From assembly GCA_903912435.1 (NCBI GenBank), contig CAIWHI010000117.1, positions 1-5,709 on the forward strand: a DNA stretch of 5,709 bases. Direction: 5' to 3'. The notes beneath the pieces were generated by a model that worked only from the letters and a program-made list of their open reading frames with translations, was not told the DNA's origin and ran no database searches. Numbering within the stretch: the stretch's first letter is position 1; every line of letters starts with the position of its first letter. Of this stretch, positions 1 to 5,709 are shown piece after piece. Origin of the DNA: an uncultured Bacteroidota bacterium. Lineage in GTDB: Bacteria > Bacteroidota > Bacteroidia > Chitinophagales > Chitinophagaceae. The position numbers and the translations under genes were made by a program.

Positions 1-467
1 CAAATAGAATTCGCAAGGTAGATACTTCGGGAATAATTAACACCATCACAGGGAACGGAATGGGGGGATTTTGGGGTGATGGCGGAGACCCTCGTCTAGC
101 TAAATTGGCCGCACCACAAGGTGTTTGTGTCAGTAATTCAGGAGATGTATATATAGGAGATGTCGGAAATAACAGGATACGAATTGTGACCATGCAGGCA
201 TTAGCATTAAATGATATTTTAATTGAAAATGAATATATTAACATATATCCTAATCCGGGTAACGGGTATATTTCTTTATACATTTCTTCTAGCACCCAAG
301 AGCCATTCCAAGTGACAATTACCAATGTTTTCGGTGAAAAAGTGAAATCATTCCAGATTGTTTCCAATCAACAAACTCATGCAGAATTAGACATGCTTCC
401 GGGCATTTATTATCTGTCTGCAACTGCTTCAGGAAATAGCATTATTAAGAAAATTATCATCCAATAA
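1..467 (+). CDS. NHL-repeat protein with T9SS C-terminal sorting domain (3' part)
   Basis: This is the 3' end of a longer gene. The frame is open from the first complete codon at position 3 to TAA at 465-467, so the ATG at 60 is internal. About 154 residues are visible. Residues 1-65 read as NHL beta-propeller blades: NRIRKVD, then TITGNG, a GDGG turn, LAAPQGV, and a second GDVYIGD...NNRIRIV. Residues 79-154 match a type A T9SS sorting domain: YPNPGNG near its start, a VTITNVFGEKV strand, LPGIYYL, and the basic-hydrophobic end KKIIIQ. In known T9SS proteins this domain directs export through the outer membrane and is usually cleaved before cell-surface attachment or release. The protein is therefore probably secreted, with a propeller for ligand or protein binding, but the substrate cannot be told. 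The signal peptide and remaining blades lie left of the window. The family call is firm and the function is open. Confidence 0.9.
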   Translation, partial: NRIRKVDTSGIINTITGNGMGGFWGDGGDPRLAKLAAPQGVCVSNSGDVYIGDVGNNRIRIVTMQALALNDILIENEYINIYPNPGNGYISLYISSSTQEPFQVTITNVFGEKVKSFQIVSNQQTHAELDMLPGIYYLSATASGNSIIKKIIIQ

Positions 468-481
468 AATCAACACACATG

Positions 482-523
482 AAAAAAGCCATCACGGATT
501 TCATATTTCTGGGTGGTTTTTTT
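482..523 (+). terminator. Possible intrinsic terminator of the NHL/T9SS gene
   Basis: Starting 14 bp after the stop codon, six A (482-487) and CCATC (489-493) can pair with GGTGG (512-516, one G-T pair) and the T run 517-523, leaving G488 bulged. The loop is about 18 nt. The T-rich end and the place right after the gene fit an intrinsic terminator, possibly working both ways because of the A run. The stem is imperfect, so this is moderate support only. Confidence 0.5.
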
Positions 524-570
524 GTTTAGATTGAGTGATTGATGAACTGATTAGATTAAATGTACTAGTA

Positions 571-604
571 AGTGTTTGGCGGAGACTCTGTCTCCGTCGC
601 AGAG
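571..604 (+). repeat. Hairpin element with two competing stems
   Basis: CGGAGAC (580-586) and GTCTCCG (590-596) form a perfect 7-bp stem around a TCT loop. CTCTG (586-590) can instead pair with CAGAG (600-604), so the two folds exclude each other. From memory, similar GGAGACTCTGTCTCCG elements recur between genes in Bacteroidota genomes. Only one copy is seen here, so the repeat status is an inference. Confidence 0.5.
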
Positions 605-680
605 GTAGCAATTCTCCTGAATGTCAAAAATGAAGGTTAACAACATTTTGTGGCTTTGAATAGTAGGTGGGTAAAGAGGG

Positions 681-760
681 ACGCACTCCGTTAGGAGTAG
701 CTGGCTTTATAGCAAAATCGCATCCCCCTTATTGTGCACCCCGTTAGCGGGTGCTGGTAC
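681..760 (+). repeat. REP-like hairpin pair (CCGTTAG type)
   Basis: Two related hairpins lie 51 bp apart, start to start. The first is ACTCC-GTTA-GGAGT (685-698, 5-bp stem). The second, 736-754, has a 7-bp stem with one bulged C around a TTAG loop. Both share the core CCGTTAG, and each is followed by CTGG two to four bases later or overlapping its end. The layout matches the second pair at 1562-1624, which has the same spacing, so this looks like a dispersed, REP-like intergenic element. No transposase is in the window. Confidence 0.55.
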
Positions 761-845
761 ATTGAGAATTGTAAGACTTCAAATGAAATATTTATAGAAG
801 GATGCCAGGCAATCTTAATTAGTATTAATTTCACTTTGAATAACA

Positions 846-1391
846 ATGGAAGCAACCAACGAAATTATCACCCAAATCGAAAATTCTGAATTGCCTGAAC
901 AGGAAAGGCTAGCAGAAATTTATAAGTTGGGTGATGAAAACTAAGAAGATTCTATTCCCTATTTGATGAACAAACTCCAGTATGATGGAAACACCATCTA
1001 TATCCGTGATGCAATAGCTTGTAGTTTATCCAATCTGGGTGCGCAAGAAGCAGTACCTGTATTTATAGACTTAATCAAGAACCCTGAGAATATCAAAAAT
1101 ATCGCCCCTCTTATTTTATACCTCAGCGATTTGGATTGCAAGGAATACTATACCTATTTTGTTGGCTTAATTTGTAGGAGTGATTTCCACATTAGGTGTA
1201 TGTGCCAAATTATACTTGAAAAGTATTCCGAGAAAGTATCAAAAGAATTAAGAGGGGAGTCCTTAAGGATACTTAGAAACAATATATCTATTGTTAATTC
1301 TCAGGCCCCGGGATTTTATATTAAGCCAATTGATGTAGAGCTAATTAACCAGATGCAGTTTATCTCCTATGGTATGATTCTGCTATCATAG
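846..1391 (+). pseudogene. HEAT-like helical-repeat protein gene broken by one in-frame stop
   Basis: Reading from ATG at 846-848, 32 codons run to TAA at 942-944. The same frame then continues for 148 codons to TAG at 1389-1391. Protein-like sequence on both sides of the stop (EIYKLGDEN, then EDSIPYLMNKL) shows this is one gene with a nonsense change and no frameshift. The product would be about 181 residues. It has HEAT-like helical pairs, clearest at RDAIACSLSNLGAQEAVPVFIDLI, where the R-D-A pattern precedes an A-V-P-V helix, with further alpha-helical stretches following. There is no signal peptide, so it would be cytoplasmic. A shorter product from ATG 963 (142 aa) is possible but would lack the first helices. 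HEAT-like proteins act as protein-binding scaffolds, and some are toxin immunity proteins, but nothing here fixes a partner. The last 25 or so residues show no family pattern I recognise. Confidence 0.6.
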
Positions 1392-1561
1392 ACCTTACCT
1401 GTTTAGAGAAATCAATAAACTTTAGCCTTCCAAAGTCCCACTTTTCTTTCCACTTTTTTACTGTAATCCTTTTTCGAATCATCCTATTATCTCACCTTTA
1501 TGCTATCAATGGCCCATTACCAAACCAGGGCTGGTGCATTCTGTTTTTATAGGAATAAAAA

Positions 1562-1642
1562 ATCCCGAAGGGATGATATGATTATAGAAAAATGATCTTT
1601 CTTATAGCTCAAAACCCCGGAGGGCAATGTCAATAAGTTAAG
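1562..1642 (+). repeat. REP-like hairpin pair (CCCGAAGGG / CCCGGAGGG)
   Basis: The first hairpin is ATCCC-GAA-GGGAT (1562-1574). The second is CCC-GGA-GGG (1616-1624), about 52 bp further on, the same spacing as the pair at 685-754. Both are followed by A/T-rich tails containing TGATATG or AATGTCA. The hexamer TTATAG occurs nearby at about 1549, 1583 and 1602, and also near 707 and 792 beside the first pair. The segment 1609-1642 recurs inverted at 1849-1883. Confidence 0.6.
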
Positions 1643-1703
1643 GGTTTTATGGATCTCCAAATTTATTTTATCCTATAATTGACACTTCATATAATAGTAT
1701 TTC

Positions 1704-1944
1704 GCCCTTGCAGGGCTTAACACGATTGCCATCATAGCCACCCAGGGCGATGCCCTGGGCTGACATATTGAGCCCGCCGCGGCGGGCGCCAAGCACTGTA
1801 AATTTACATTGGAATAAGTGTAAAATATATTTGTTTAAGCACGAAATGCTTAACTTTATGACATTGCCGCTTCGGGGTTCTGATGGGGATTGGATTTTAA
1901 TCCGACGGTTGCACCGGCGGCTATTCATATTTAAGCCCGTTGGG
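1704..1944 (-). repeat. Composite repeat of at least eight palindromes
   Basis: Palindromes in order: GCCCT-TGC-AGGGC (1704-1716); an 8-bp stem CCCAGGGC/GCCCTGGG with a 3-nt loop (1741-1759); the perfect 16-bp palindrome GCCCGCCGCGGCGGGC (1772-1787); TGTAAATTTACA (1797-1808); TTAAGCA/TGCTTAA with a 5-nt loop (1835-1853); CCG-CTT-CGG (1867-1875); a 3+4-bp stem with one mismatch (1902-1920), touching a GGATT/AATCC stem (1892-1903); and CCC-GTT-GGG (1936-1944). The block begins 18 bp after the adaptor gene's stop codon. In minus-strand orientation it resembles, from memory, intergenic repeats common in Bacteroidota. It may act as transcription terminator or mRNA 3'-end stabiliser for the operon; that is an inference. 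Confidence 0.65.
1849..1883 (-). repeat. Inverted copy of the element at 1609-1642
   Basis: Read on the minus strand, this 35-nt segment matches plus-strand 1609-1642 at about 30 of 35 positions with one gap. The shared parts include AACCCCG, GGCAATGTCA and GTTAAG. The two copies lie about 200 bp apart in opposite orientation, which directly shows that this is a repeated element. Confidence 0.75.
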
Positions 1945-1962
1945 GTAATTCATCATTAACCA

Positions 1963-3114
1963 TTAACCCTCATCCCCATTGTTCTTCAGTTTCATGAGGA
2001 GGGTATATGCGTTTCTAAGGACTATTTTTGCAGTGGGAGGGGTTGATTTTAATTCTACATAACCGTTGTAAGCCATGCCGATTTCTACCTTTTGGAGTTT
2101 GTAGGTATTGTCGCCGAGCTCAATGAAAATGTAATTCTCGTTGTTGGATTTCACTAATGCATCTTCTGGGATGCTGAGCACATTGGTGTTGTGTAGTTCC
2201 AAATCTGCATTTATAAACATACCGGGAAGGAGGTCTTTGTAATTTTTGTCCATGTGGCAATGCACCTCTGTGGCCCTGTCCTTGCCGATATTTGGGGTTA
2301 CCAGATGCACTGTGGCACTGTATTTTTTATCAGGGTGCAAATTGGTATAGCAGGAAATTTGCTGGCCTTCCATTATACTAAGTACATCATTCTCAAATAC
2401 AGTAAGGGTGAGGTGAAGGTCATCTGGGTTTACCAATTCGAAAAGGATATCGGTAGGGTTAACGTATTTGCCAATATTTACATTCACCTTAGATACGAAA
2501 CCGCTTATTGTTGAATAAATATTAACTGTCCGGGATATGGTCTTTTCTGTAAGGTGGTCGGGATTGACACCGATGAGGAGCAATTTTTCAGAAAGGGATT
2601 TTAAGAGTATTTTCTGGCTCTCGAAATCGCTGAGGGCTTGCTGGTATTGCTTATCGCTGGATGCCTTTGTTTCATTTAGTTTTTGTTGCCTTCCGTATTC
2701 TGCATCAAGGTATTGCAACTTGCTTTTGGCCGTAAGATAGTCCTGCTGCACCTGTATGTATTGCTGGTCTTCCATTGTGGCCAGCACTGTGCCCCTTGCT
2801 ACTTTTGTACCAGGAATCATATTGGTAGTTTTGAGGTAGCCACCCAGGGGCATACATACTGAAACTATGTTTTGCGGTGGCACGTCTATTACACCGCTCA
2901 CTTTTAGGGTGCTGTGTATTTCCCGCTGCTCGGGTACACCTAATAATATGCCGGCATTTTTTGCCTGGGCTGGTGTCAATTTGATTACATCGCCGGATAA
3001 TGTTTGTACTGTATCCTTTTTGTCGGTTGGCTTTTGAACCGGTGCTTCATTATGGCAAGATGATATCAGGCCTGCCATGAAAATGATTATTATGTTAACT
3101 ATGTTACGTCTCAT
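1963..3114 (-). CDS. RND metal efflux periplasmic adaptor (CusB/CzcB-type lipoprotein)
   Basis: This 383-residue membrane-fusion protein links the inner-membrane pump to the outer-membrane channel. Residues 1-20 form a lipoprotein signal: RR, a hydrophobic run, then the lipobox ISSC with Cys20 as the lipidated residue, which supports ATG 3112-3114 as start. Rough domains: first lipoyl half 80-118 (GGYLKTTNMIPGTKVARG), alpha-helical hairpin 115-182, second lipoyl half 195-228 (ISGFVSKVNVNIGKYV), beta-barrel 230-305 ending LLPGMFINADL, and membrane-proximal domain 308-383 (SIPEDALV). The length is normal for the family. The mature N-terminus (21-60) has no methionines, unlike the metal-binding tail of E. 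coli CusB, and no His-rich stretch. The gene follows the pump gene by 18 bp with an A-rich leader and no Shine-Dalgarno, so they are probably co-transcribed. The family is clear. The metal is not certain, though the pump suggests divalent cations. Confidence 0.93.
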   Translation of the reverse strand: MRRNIVNIIIIFMAGLISSCHNEAPVQKPTDKKDTVQTLSGDVIKLTPAQAKNAGILLGVPEQREIHSTLKVSGVIDVPPQNIVSVCMPLGGYLKTTNMIPGTKVARGTVLATMEDQQYIQVQQDYLTAKSKLQYLDAEYGRQQKLNETKASSDKQYQQALSDFESQKILLKSLSEKLLLIGVNPDHLTEKTISRTVNIYSTISGFVSKVNVNIGKYVNPTDILFELVNPDDLHLTLTVFENDVLSIMEGQQISCYTNLHPDKKYSATVHLVTPNIGKDRATEVHCHMDKNYKDLLPGMFINADLELHNTNVLSIPEDALVKSNNENYIFIELGDNTYKLQKVEIGMAYNGYVELKSTPPTAKIVLRNAYTLLMKLKNNGDEG

Positions 3115-3132
3115 GAAATTCTTTTTTTGAAA

Positions 3133-5709
3133 TTATTTTACACCACAAATTTTTTCCACCTCAAATCCTGCCTCATTCATTTGCTGGGCAATATTTAGGT
3201 ATTCGCCCTGCACCTGTAGTGCCTGATTGATTAATATTGTCCAATCGAGATAACCAATCTCACCGAGCCTTAGCTTTTGGTTGGCAGCCTCCATTATGCG
3301 GGACGCATTGGGGAGCATGTTTTTCTGATAAACACTTACCAAATCCTTGCGCTGATTGTAGATGCGCAGGGCGTTGCTTAATTCTGAGGACACCTGCTGC
3401 CGGCTGGCCTGGTATTCAATTTCCTTTTGACGGATGAGGTTATTAGCGGCCCTAATCTTAGCCTGCTGGGCTCCATAAAATAAGGGAATACCTATACCGG
3501 CACTTATGGTATTGAACCTGGCACCACTTCCGAAATATTGCTCGGTATTATAAGCGGTGGTTTGCCAACCTATGATGGTGGAGCTATTGATACCCGCATT
3601 GAAGGAGGGCATCATTTTTGCCTTTTCCAGTTTAGATTCCATTTGGGCAAGGCCAATTTTCTGCTCGTACATTTTTAGTGCAGGGGTGTTGCCGAGTTTT
3701 GTGGTATCTAATGCTGATGTTAGGAAATATAAATACCCATCGGCACGGGGGCTTAGCCGGGTGGGAGCATTGAGTAATACCCTTAACAGTTCCATTTGCA
3801 CCTCATAATCGGTTTCCAGCGATTGTAACTGATAGGCGATTTGCAATCTTTGGTTATCAGTTGCAGCTAGTTCCAGCGCATCAATGTCACCTAGAGCAAA
3901 GCGTTGCTTTTCACGTATCAGGAAGTCGTTATAAATGCTATCGGCCCTTTTGAGCAGGCGGGCTTTCTCATCCATTACCAATATCTGGTAAAAAGTTTGT
4001 TTTACCCTGGCTGCCAATTCAATTTCCCTGGCCTGGAGGCTGTTTTCACTTAGGCCGATATTCAGCTTTACGATGCTGTTCTGCCGTTTGTAAACGGTGG
4101 GGAACTGGATATTTTGCGAGATGGCAAACCGGTTATCCATCACGTTGCTGTTGATTTTACCATACTCAGCCTGGAATGCAGTTTTCTCTATATCAGTGCC
4201 ACTTTTTGATAAAGATTTAGAATATACTACTTCGGCCTGTGCAGCTTGTATACCCAGATTTTTTTGGGTGGCCATTTGGATGGATTCCTGAAGGGTGATG
4301 TAGTTTTGGGCACCTGCTTTTGGAAGGATAAAGCCACAAAGCATGAGAATTAATACCCCAGACTTTGCCACCCTGAAACTTTTGAAGCCGCCTTCGAAAA
4401 GCAGATAAAATACAGGTAGAACAAAAAGTGTAAGCAGGGTAGAAATTAATAGCCCACCAATAACCACGGTTGCTAATGGCTTCTGCACCTCTCCACCAGC
4501 ACCTGTGCTAATAGCCATAGGTATAAATCCTAATGATGGCACCAATGCGGTCATTAATACCGCTCTTAGTTTAGACTTAGTGGCGTGTATAACAATTCTG
4601 CGGGCATCATGCCAACCTTCTTTTTTGAGTCGGTTGAACTCAGAGACCAGGAGGATACCATTAAGCACAGCAACACCAAAGAGGGCAATAAAGCCTACCC
4701 CTGCCGAAATACTAAAAGGCATGTGGCGAATGGACAGGGCGAAAACACCACCAATAGCAGATAGGGGGATAGCGGTATAAATGAGCAGGCCTTGTTTCAC
4801 AGAACTAAATGCAAAATAGAGCATGAGGAATATAAGCAATAGTGCTACGGGTACCACTATTGATAATCGTTCACGGGCGGCGGTCATGTTATCGAATGAG
4901 CCGCCATAGACTATTTTATACTCACGGGGAAGGCTAAGCCCTGCTTTTACTTTTTGCTGTAGTTCGGTAACAATGGTTTGCACATCGCGGCCTTTGATAT
5001 TGAAACCTACAATTATCCTGCGGCGGGTATCTTCCCTTTGTATCTGGTTTACACCTTCTACTTCGGTTACAGAAGCTACCTGGCTAAGGGGTATCTGGGT
5101 ACCCATTTTGGTGGGTACCATGAGGTTTTCGATATCACTGGTACTTTTTCTTGACTCACCTGCCAAACGTACTACCATATCGAATCGTTTTTCACCTTCA
5201 TAAACCTGACCAGCGATTTGCCCGGCAAAGGCGGCATTCACTACCCTATTTACATCACTCACGTTCAGTCCGTTTTTGGCCATGGCATCGCGGTTGTATT
5301 TAATTACTACCTGTGGCATACCCGTGACCCGCTCCTCATAGATATTAATGGCGCCGTCTATAGTTTTGATAACGTCGGTAAGCCTGTGGGCATAGGCACT
5401 TAATGAGTCGAGGTTTTCACCGAAAATCTTGCAGACCACATCCTGGCGGGCACCCGTCATTAATTCATTAAACCTCATTTGTACCGGGAACTGGAAACCG
5501 ACAGTAATGCCAGGAACGTCTTCGAGAGCCTTTGTCATTTTTTCACTTAGCTCGGGGAAGGTTTTGGCAGAAGTCCATTCTTTTTTATCTTTCAGGAGGA
5601 GAATCATATCGCCGGCTTCAAATGGCATGGGATCGGTAGGGATTTCGGCACTACCTATTTTGGTGACCACTTTAAGCACTTCGGGGAAACGCTCCAGCAA
5701 TATTTTAGA
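3133..5709 (-). CDS. czcA: CzcA-like heavy-metal RND pump fused to TolC-like outer membrane factor (C-terminal part)
   Basis: The frame is open through the right edge, so the start lies outside; 858 residues are visible. Residues 1-280 are the second periplasmic part of an HME-type RND pump, with the CzcA-typical AEIPTDPMP and MRFNELMTGARQDV. Membrane segments follow at about 283-300, 308-326, 334-357, 381-400 and 411-437 (TM8-TM12). Residues 443-467 are an extra hydrophobic stretch ending KAGAQ. Residues 468-858 are an outer membrane efflux protein: two OEP repeats, from ITLQESIQMATQKN to the C-terminal coiled helices. The pump exchanges protons for cytoplasmic or periplasmic metal ions, and the fused part would supply the exit duct. 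Such CusA/CzcA-TolC fusions, about 1,450 residues long, are known in Bacteroidota, so about 600 N-terminal residues, including TM1-TM7, are missing here. The pump and adaptor genes are adjacent with no separate tolC gene between them, as the fusion predicts. The symbol reflects sequence resemblance, not proven substrate. Confidence 0.92.
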   Translation of the reverse strand, partial: SKILLERFPEVLKVVTKIGSAEIPTDPMPFEAGDMILLLKDKKEWTSAKTFPELSEKMTKALEDVPGITVGFQFPVQMRFNELMTGARQDVVCKIFGENLDSLSAYAHRLTDVIKTIDGAINIYEERVTGMPQVVIKYNRDAMAKNGLNVSDVNRVVNAAFAGQIAGQVYEGEKRFDMVVRLAGESRKSTSDIENLMVPTKMGTQIPLSQVASVTEVEGVNQIQREDTRRRIIVGFNIKGRDVQTIVTELQQKVKAGLSLPREYKIVYGGSFDNMTAARERLSIVVPVALLLIFLMLYFAFSSVKQGLLIYTAIPLSAIGGVFALSIRHMPFSISAGVGFIALFGVAVLNGILLVSEFNRLKKEGWHDARRIVIHATKSKLRAVLMTALVPSLGFIPMAISTGAGGEVQKPLATVVIGGLLISTLLTLFVLPVFYLLFEGGFKSFRVAKSGVLILMLCGFILPKAGAQNYITLQESIQMATQKNLGIQAAQAEVVYSKSLSKSGTDIEKTAFQAEYGKINSNVMDNRFAISQNIQFPTVYKRQNSIVKLNIGLSENSLQAREIELAARVKQTFYQILVMDEKARLLKRADSIYNDFLIREKQRFALGDIDALELAATDNQRLQIAYQLQSLETDYEVQMELLRVLLNAPTRLSPRADGYLYFLTSALDTTKLGNTPALKMYEQKIGLAQMESKLEKAKMMPSFNAGINSSTIIGWQTTAYNTEQYFGSGARFNTISAGIGIPLFYGAQQAKIRAANNLIRQKEIEYQASRQQVSSELSNALRIYNQRKDLVSVYQKNMLPNASRIMEAANQKLRLGEIGYLDWTILINQALQVQGEYLNIAQQMNEAGFEVEKICGVK
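4309..4383 (-). other. Signal-peptide-like segment at the pump/channel junction
   Basis: Visible residues 443-467 of the fusion protein read as a classical signal peptide inside a longer chain: basic lead (FKSFRVAK), hydrophobic core (GVLILMLCGFIL), then PKAGA before Q468, an A-x-A signal peptidase I pattern. RND pumps end in the cytoplasm after TM12, so a 13th crossing is needed to put the TolC-like part in the periplasm. The segment could stay as a membrane anchor or be cut to release the channel. The sequence is seen directly; either fate is an inference. Confidence 0.65.

Larger units (their letters stand above)
468..845. other. Intergenic region with repeat hairpins, no gene seen
   Basis: This 378-bp stretch lies between the NHL/T9SS gene and the broken HEAT-like gene. 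It holds the possible terminator at 482-523, a hairpin element at 571-604 and a pair of short hairpins at 685-754, each listed separately. No convincing reading frame, tRNA or promoter matching the Bacteroidota consensus (TTTG, then TAnnTTTG) was found. The last 90 bp before the ATG at 846 are AT-rich and may hold a leader. Confidence 0.6.
1392..1962. other. Convergent intergenic region rich in palindromes, no gene seen
   Basis: This region separates the plus-strand HEAT-like gene from the minus-strand efflux operon, so transcription from both sides meets here. Positions 1392-1540 are AT-rich and hold nothing I can name beyond a weak AAAGT-CCC-ACTTT hairpin (1432-1444). Positions 1541-1944 are filled by repeat-type hairpins listed separately. 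Short reading frames on both strands across 1668-1959 are built from the palindromes and look non-coding. Confidence 0.6.

Noticed and set aside
60..62. ATG as start of the first gene
   Set aside because: The frame continues to the left edge with NHL-repeat sequence (NRIRKVD, TITGNG), so this methionine is internal.
800..845. Bacteroidota-type promoter before the HEAT-like gene
   Set aside because: A TTTG occurs near 837, but no TAnnTTTG with a TTTG about 20 bp upstream fits at a sensible distance.
1432..1446. Terminator after the HEAT-like gene (AAAGT-CCC-ACTTT then TTC)
   Set aside because: The stem has only one G-C pair and the T run is short, so it is too weak to call.
1668..1928. 86-codon minus-strand reading frame
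   Set aside because: It runs across the palindrome block, its residues come from hairpin arms, it matches no family, and it overlaps an equally open plus-strand frame at 1750-1959.
1562..1944. CRISPR array
   Set aside because: The hairpins differ in sequence and length, spacing is uneven, and there are no identical direct repeats with unique spacers or cas genes.
1750..1959. 69-codon plus-strand reading frame
   Set aside because: It is built from the same GC-rich palindromes and has no protein-like pattern.
2254..2740. Plus-strand reading frames opposite the adaptor gene, and similar ones at 3237-5403
   Set aside because: They lie fully inside well-supported minus-strand genes and encode no recognisable domains.
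5698..5700. TTG as start of the pump gene
   Set aside because: It lies inside the pump's periplasmic region and the frame stays open to the edge, so the gene is cut by the window.

Overview
The window looks like chromosomal DNA of a Bacteroidota species, probably from the Chitinophagales/Sphingobacteriales side. The evidence is a type IX secretion (T9SS) C-terminal sorting domain, an RND metal pump with an outer-membrane-factor domain fused to its C-terminus, AT-rich leaders without Shine-Dalgarno sequences, and dispersed CCC-NNN-GGG hairpin repeats. Assignment below phylum is an inference.

Layout. (1) Positions 1-467, plus strand: the 3' end of a secreted NHL-repeat protein with a T9SS sorting domain, followed by a possible intrinsic terminator at 482-523. 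(2) Positions 468-845: no gene, but a 7-bp hairpin (580-596) and a pair of short hairpins 51 bp apart (685-698 and 736-754). (3) Positions 846-1391, plus strand: a HEAT-like helical-repeat gene cut by one in-frame TAA at 942-944. (4) Positions 1392-1962: no gene, but a dense cluster of palindromes. A plus-oriented pair (1562-1642) faces at least eight palindromes in about 240 bp (1704-1944), and one element occurs in both parts in opposite orientation. (5) Positions 1963-5709, minus strand: a heavy-metal efflux operon, transcribed from beyond the right edge toward the left. It holds a CzcA-like pump fused to a TolC-like channel (5' end outside the window), then after 18 bp a lipoprotein periplasmic adaptor.

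The two minus-strand genes can together form a complete tripartite efflux system. The CzcA part exports metal ions using the proton gradient, the lipid-anchored adaptor bridges the periplasm, and the TolC-like part forms the outer-membrane exit duct. A signal-peptide-like segment sits at the pump/channel junction and could place, or release, the channel domain in the periplasm. Residues matching the E. coli CusA methionine triad are not methionines here, which favours divalent cations over Cu(I)/Ag(I).

I found no clear previously undescribed system. The points most worth a second look are the pump/channel junction, the convergent hairpin cluster, and the single-stop HEAT-like gene.
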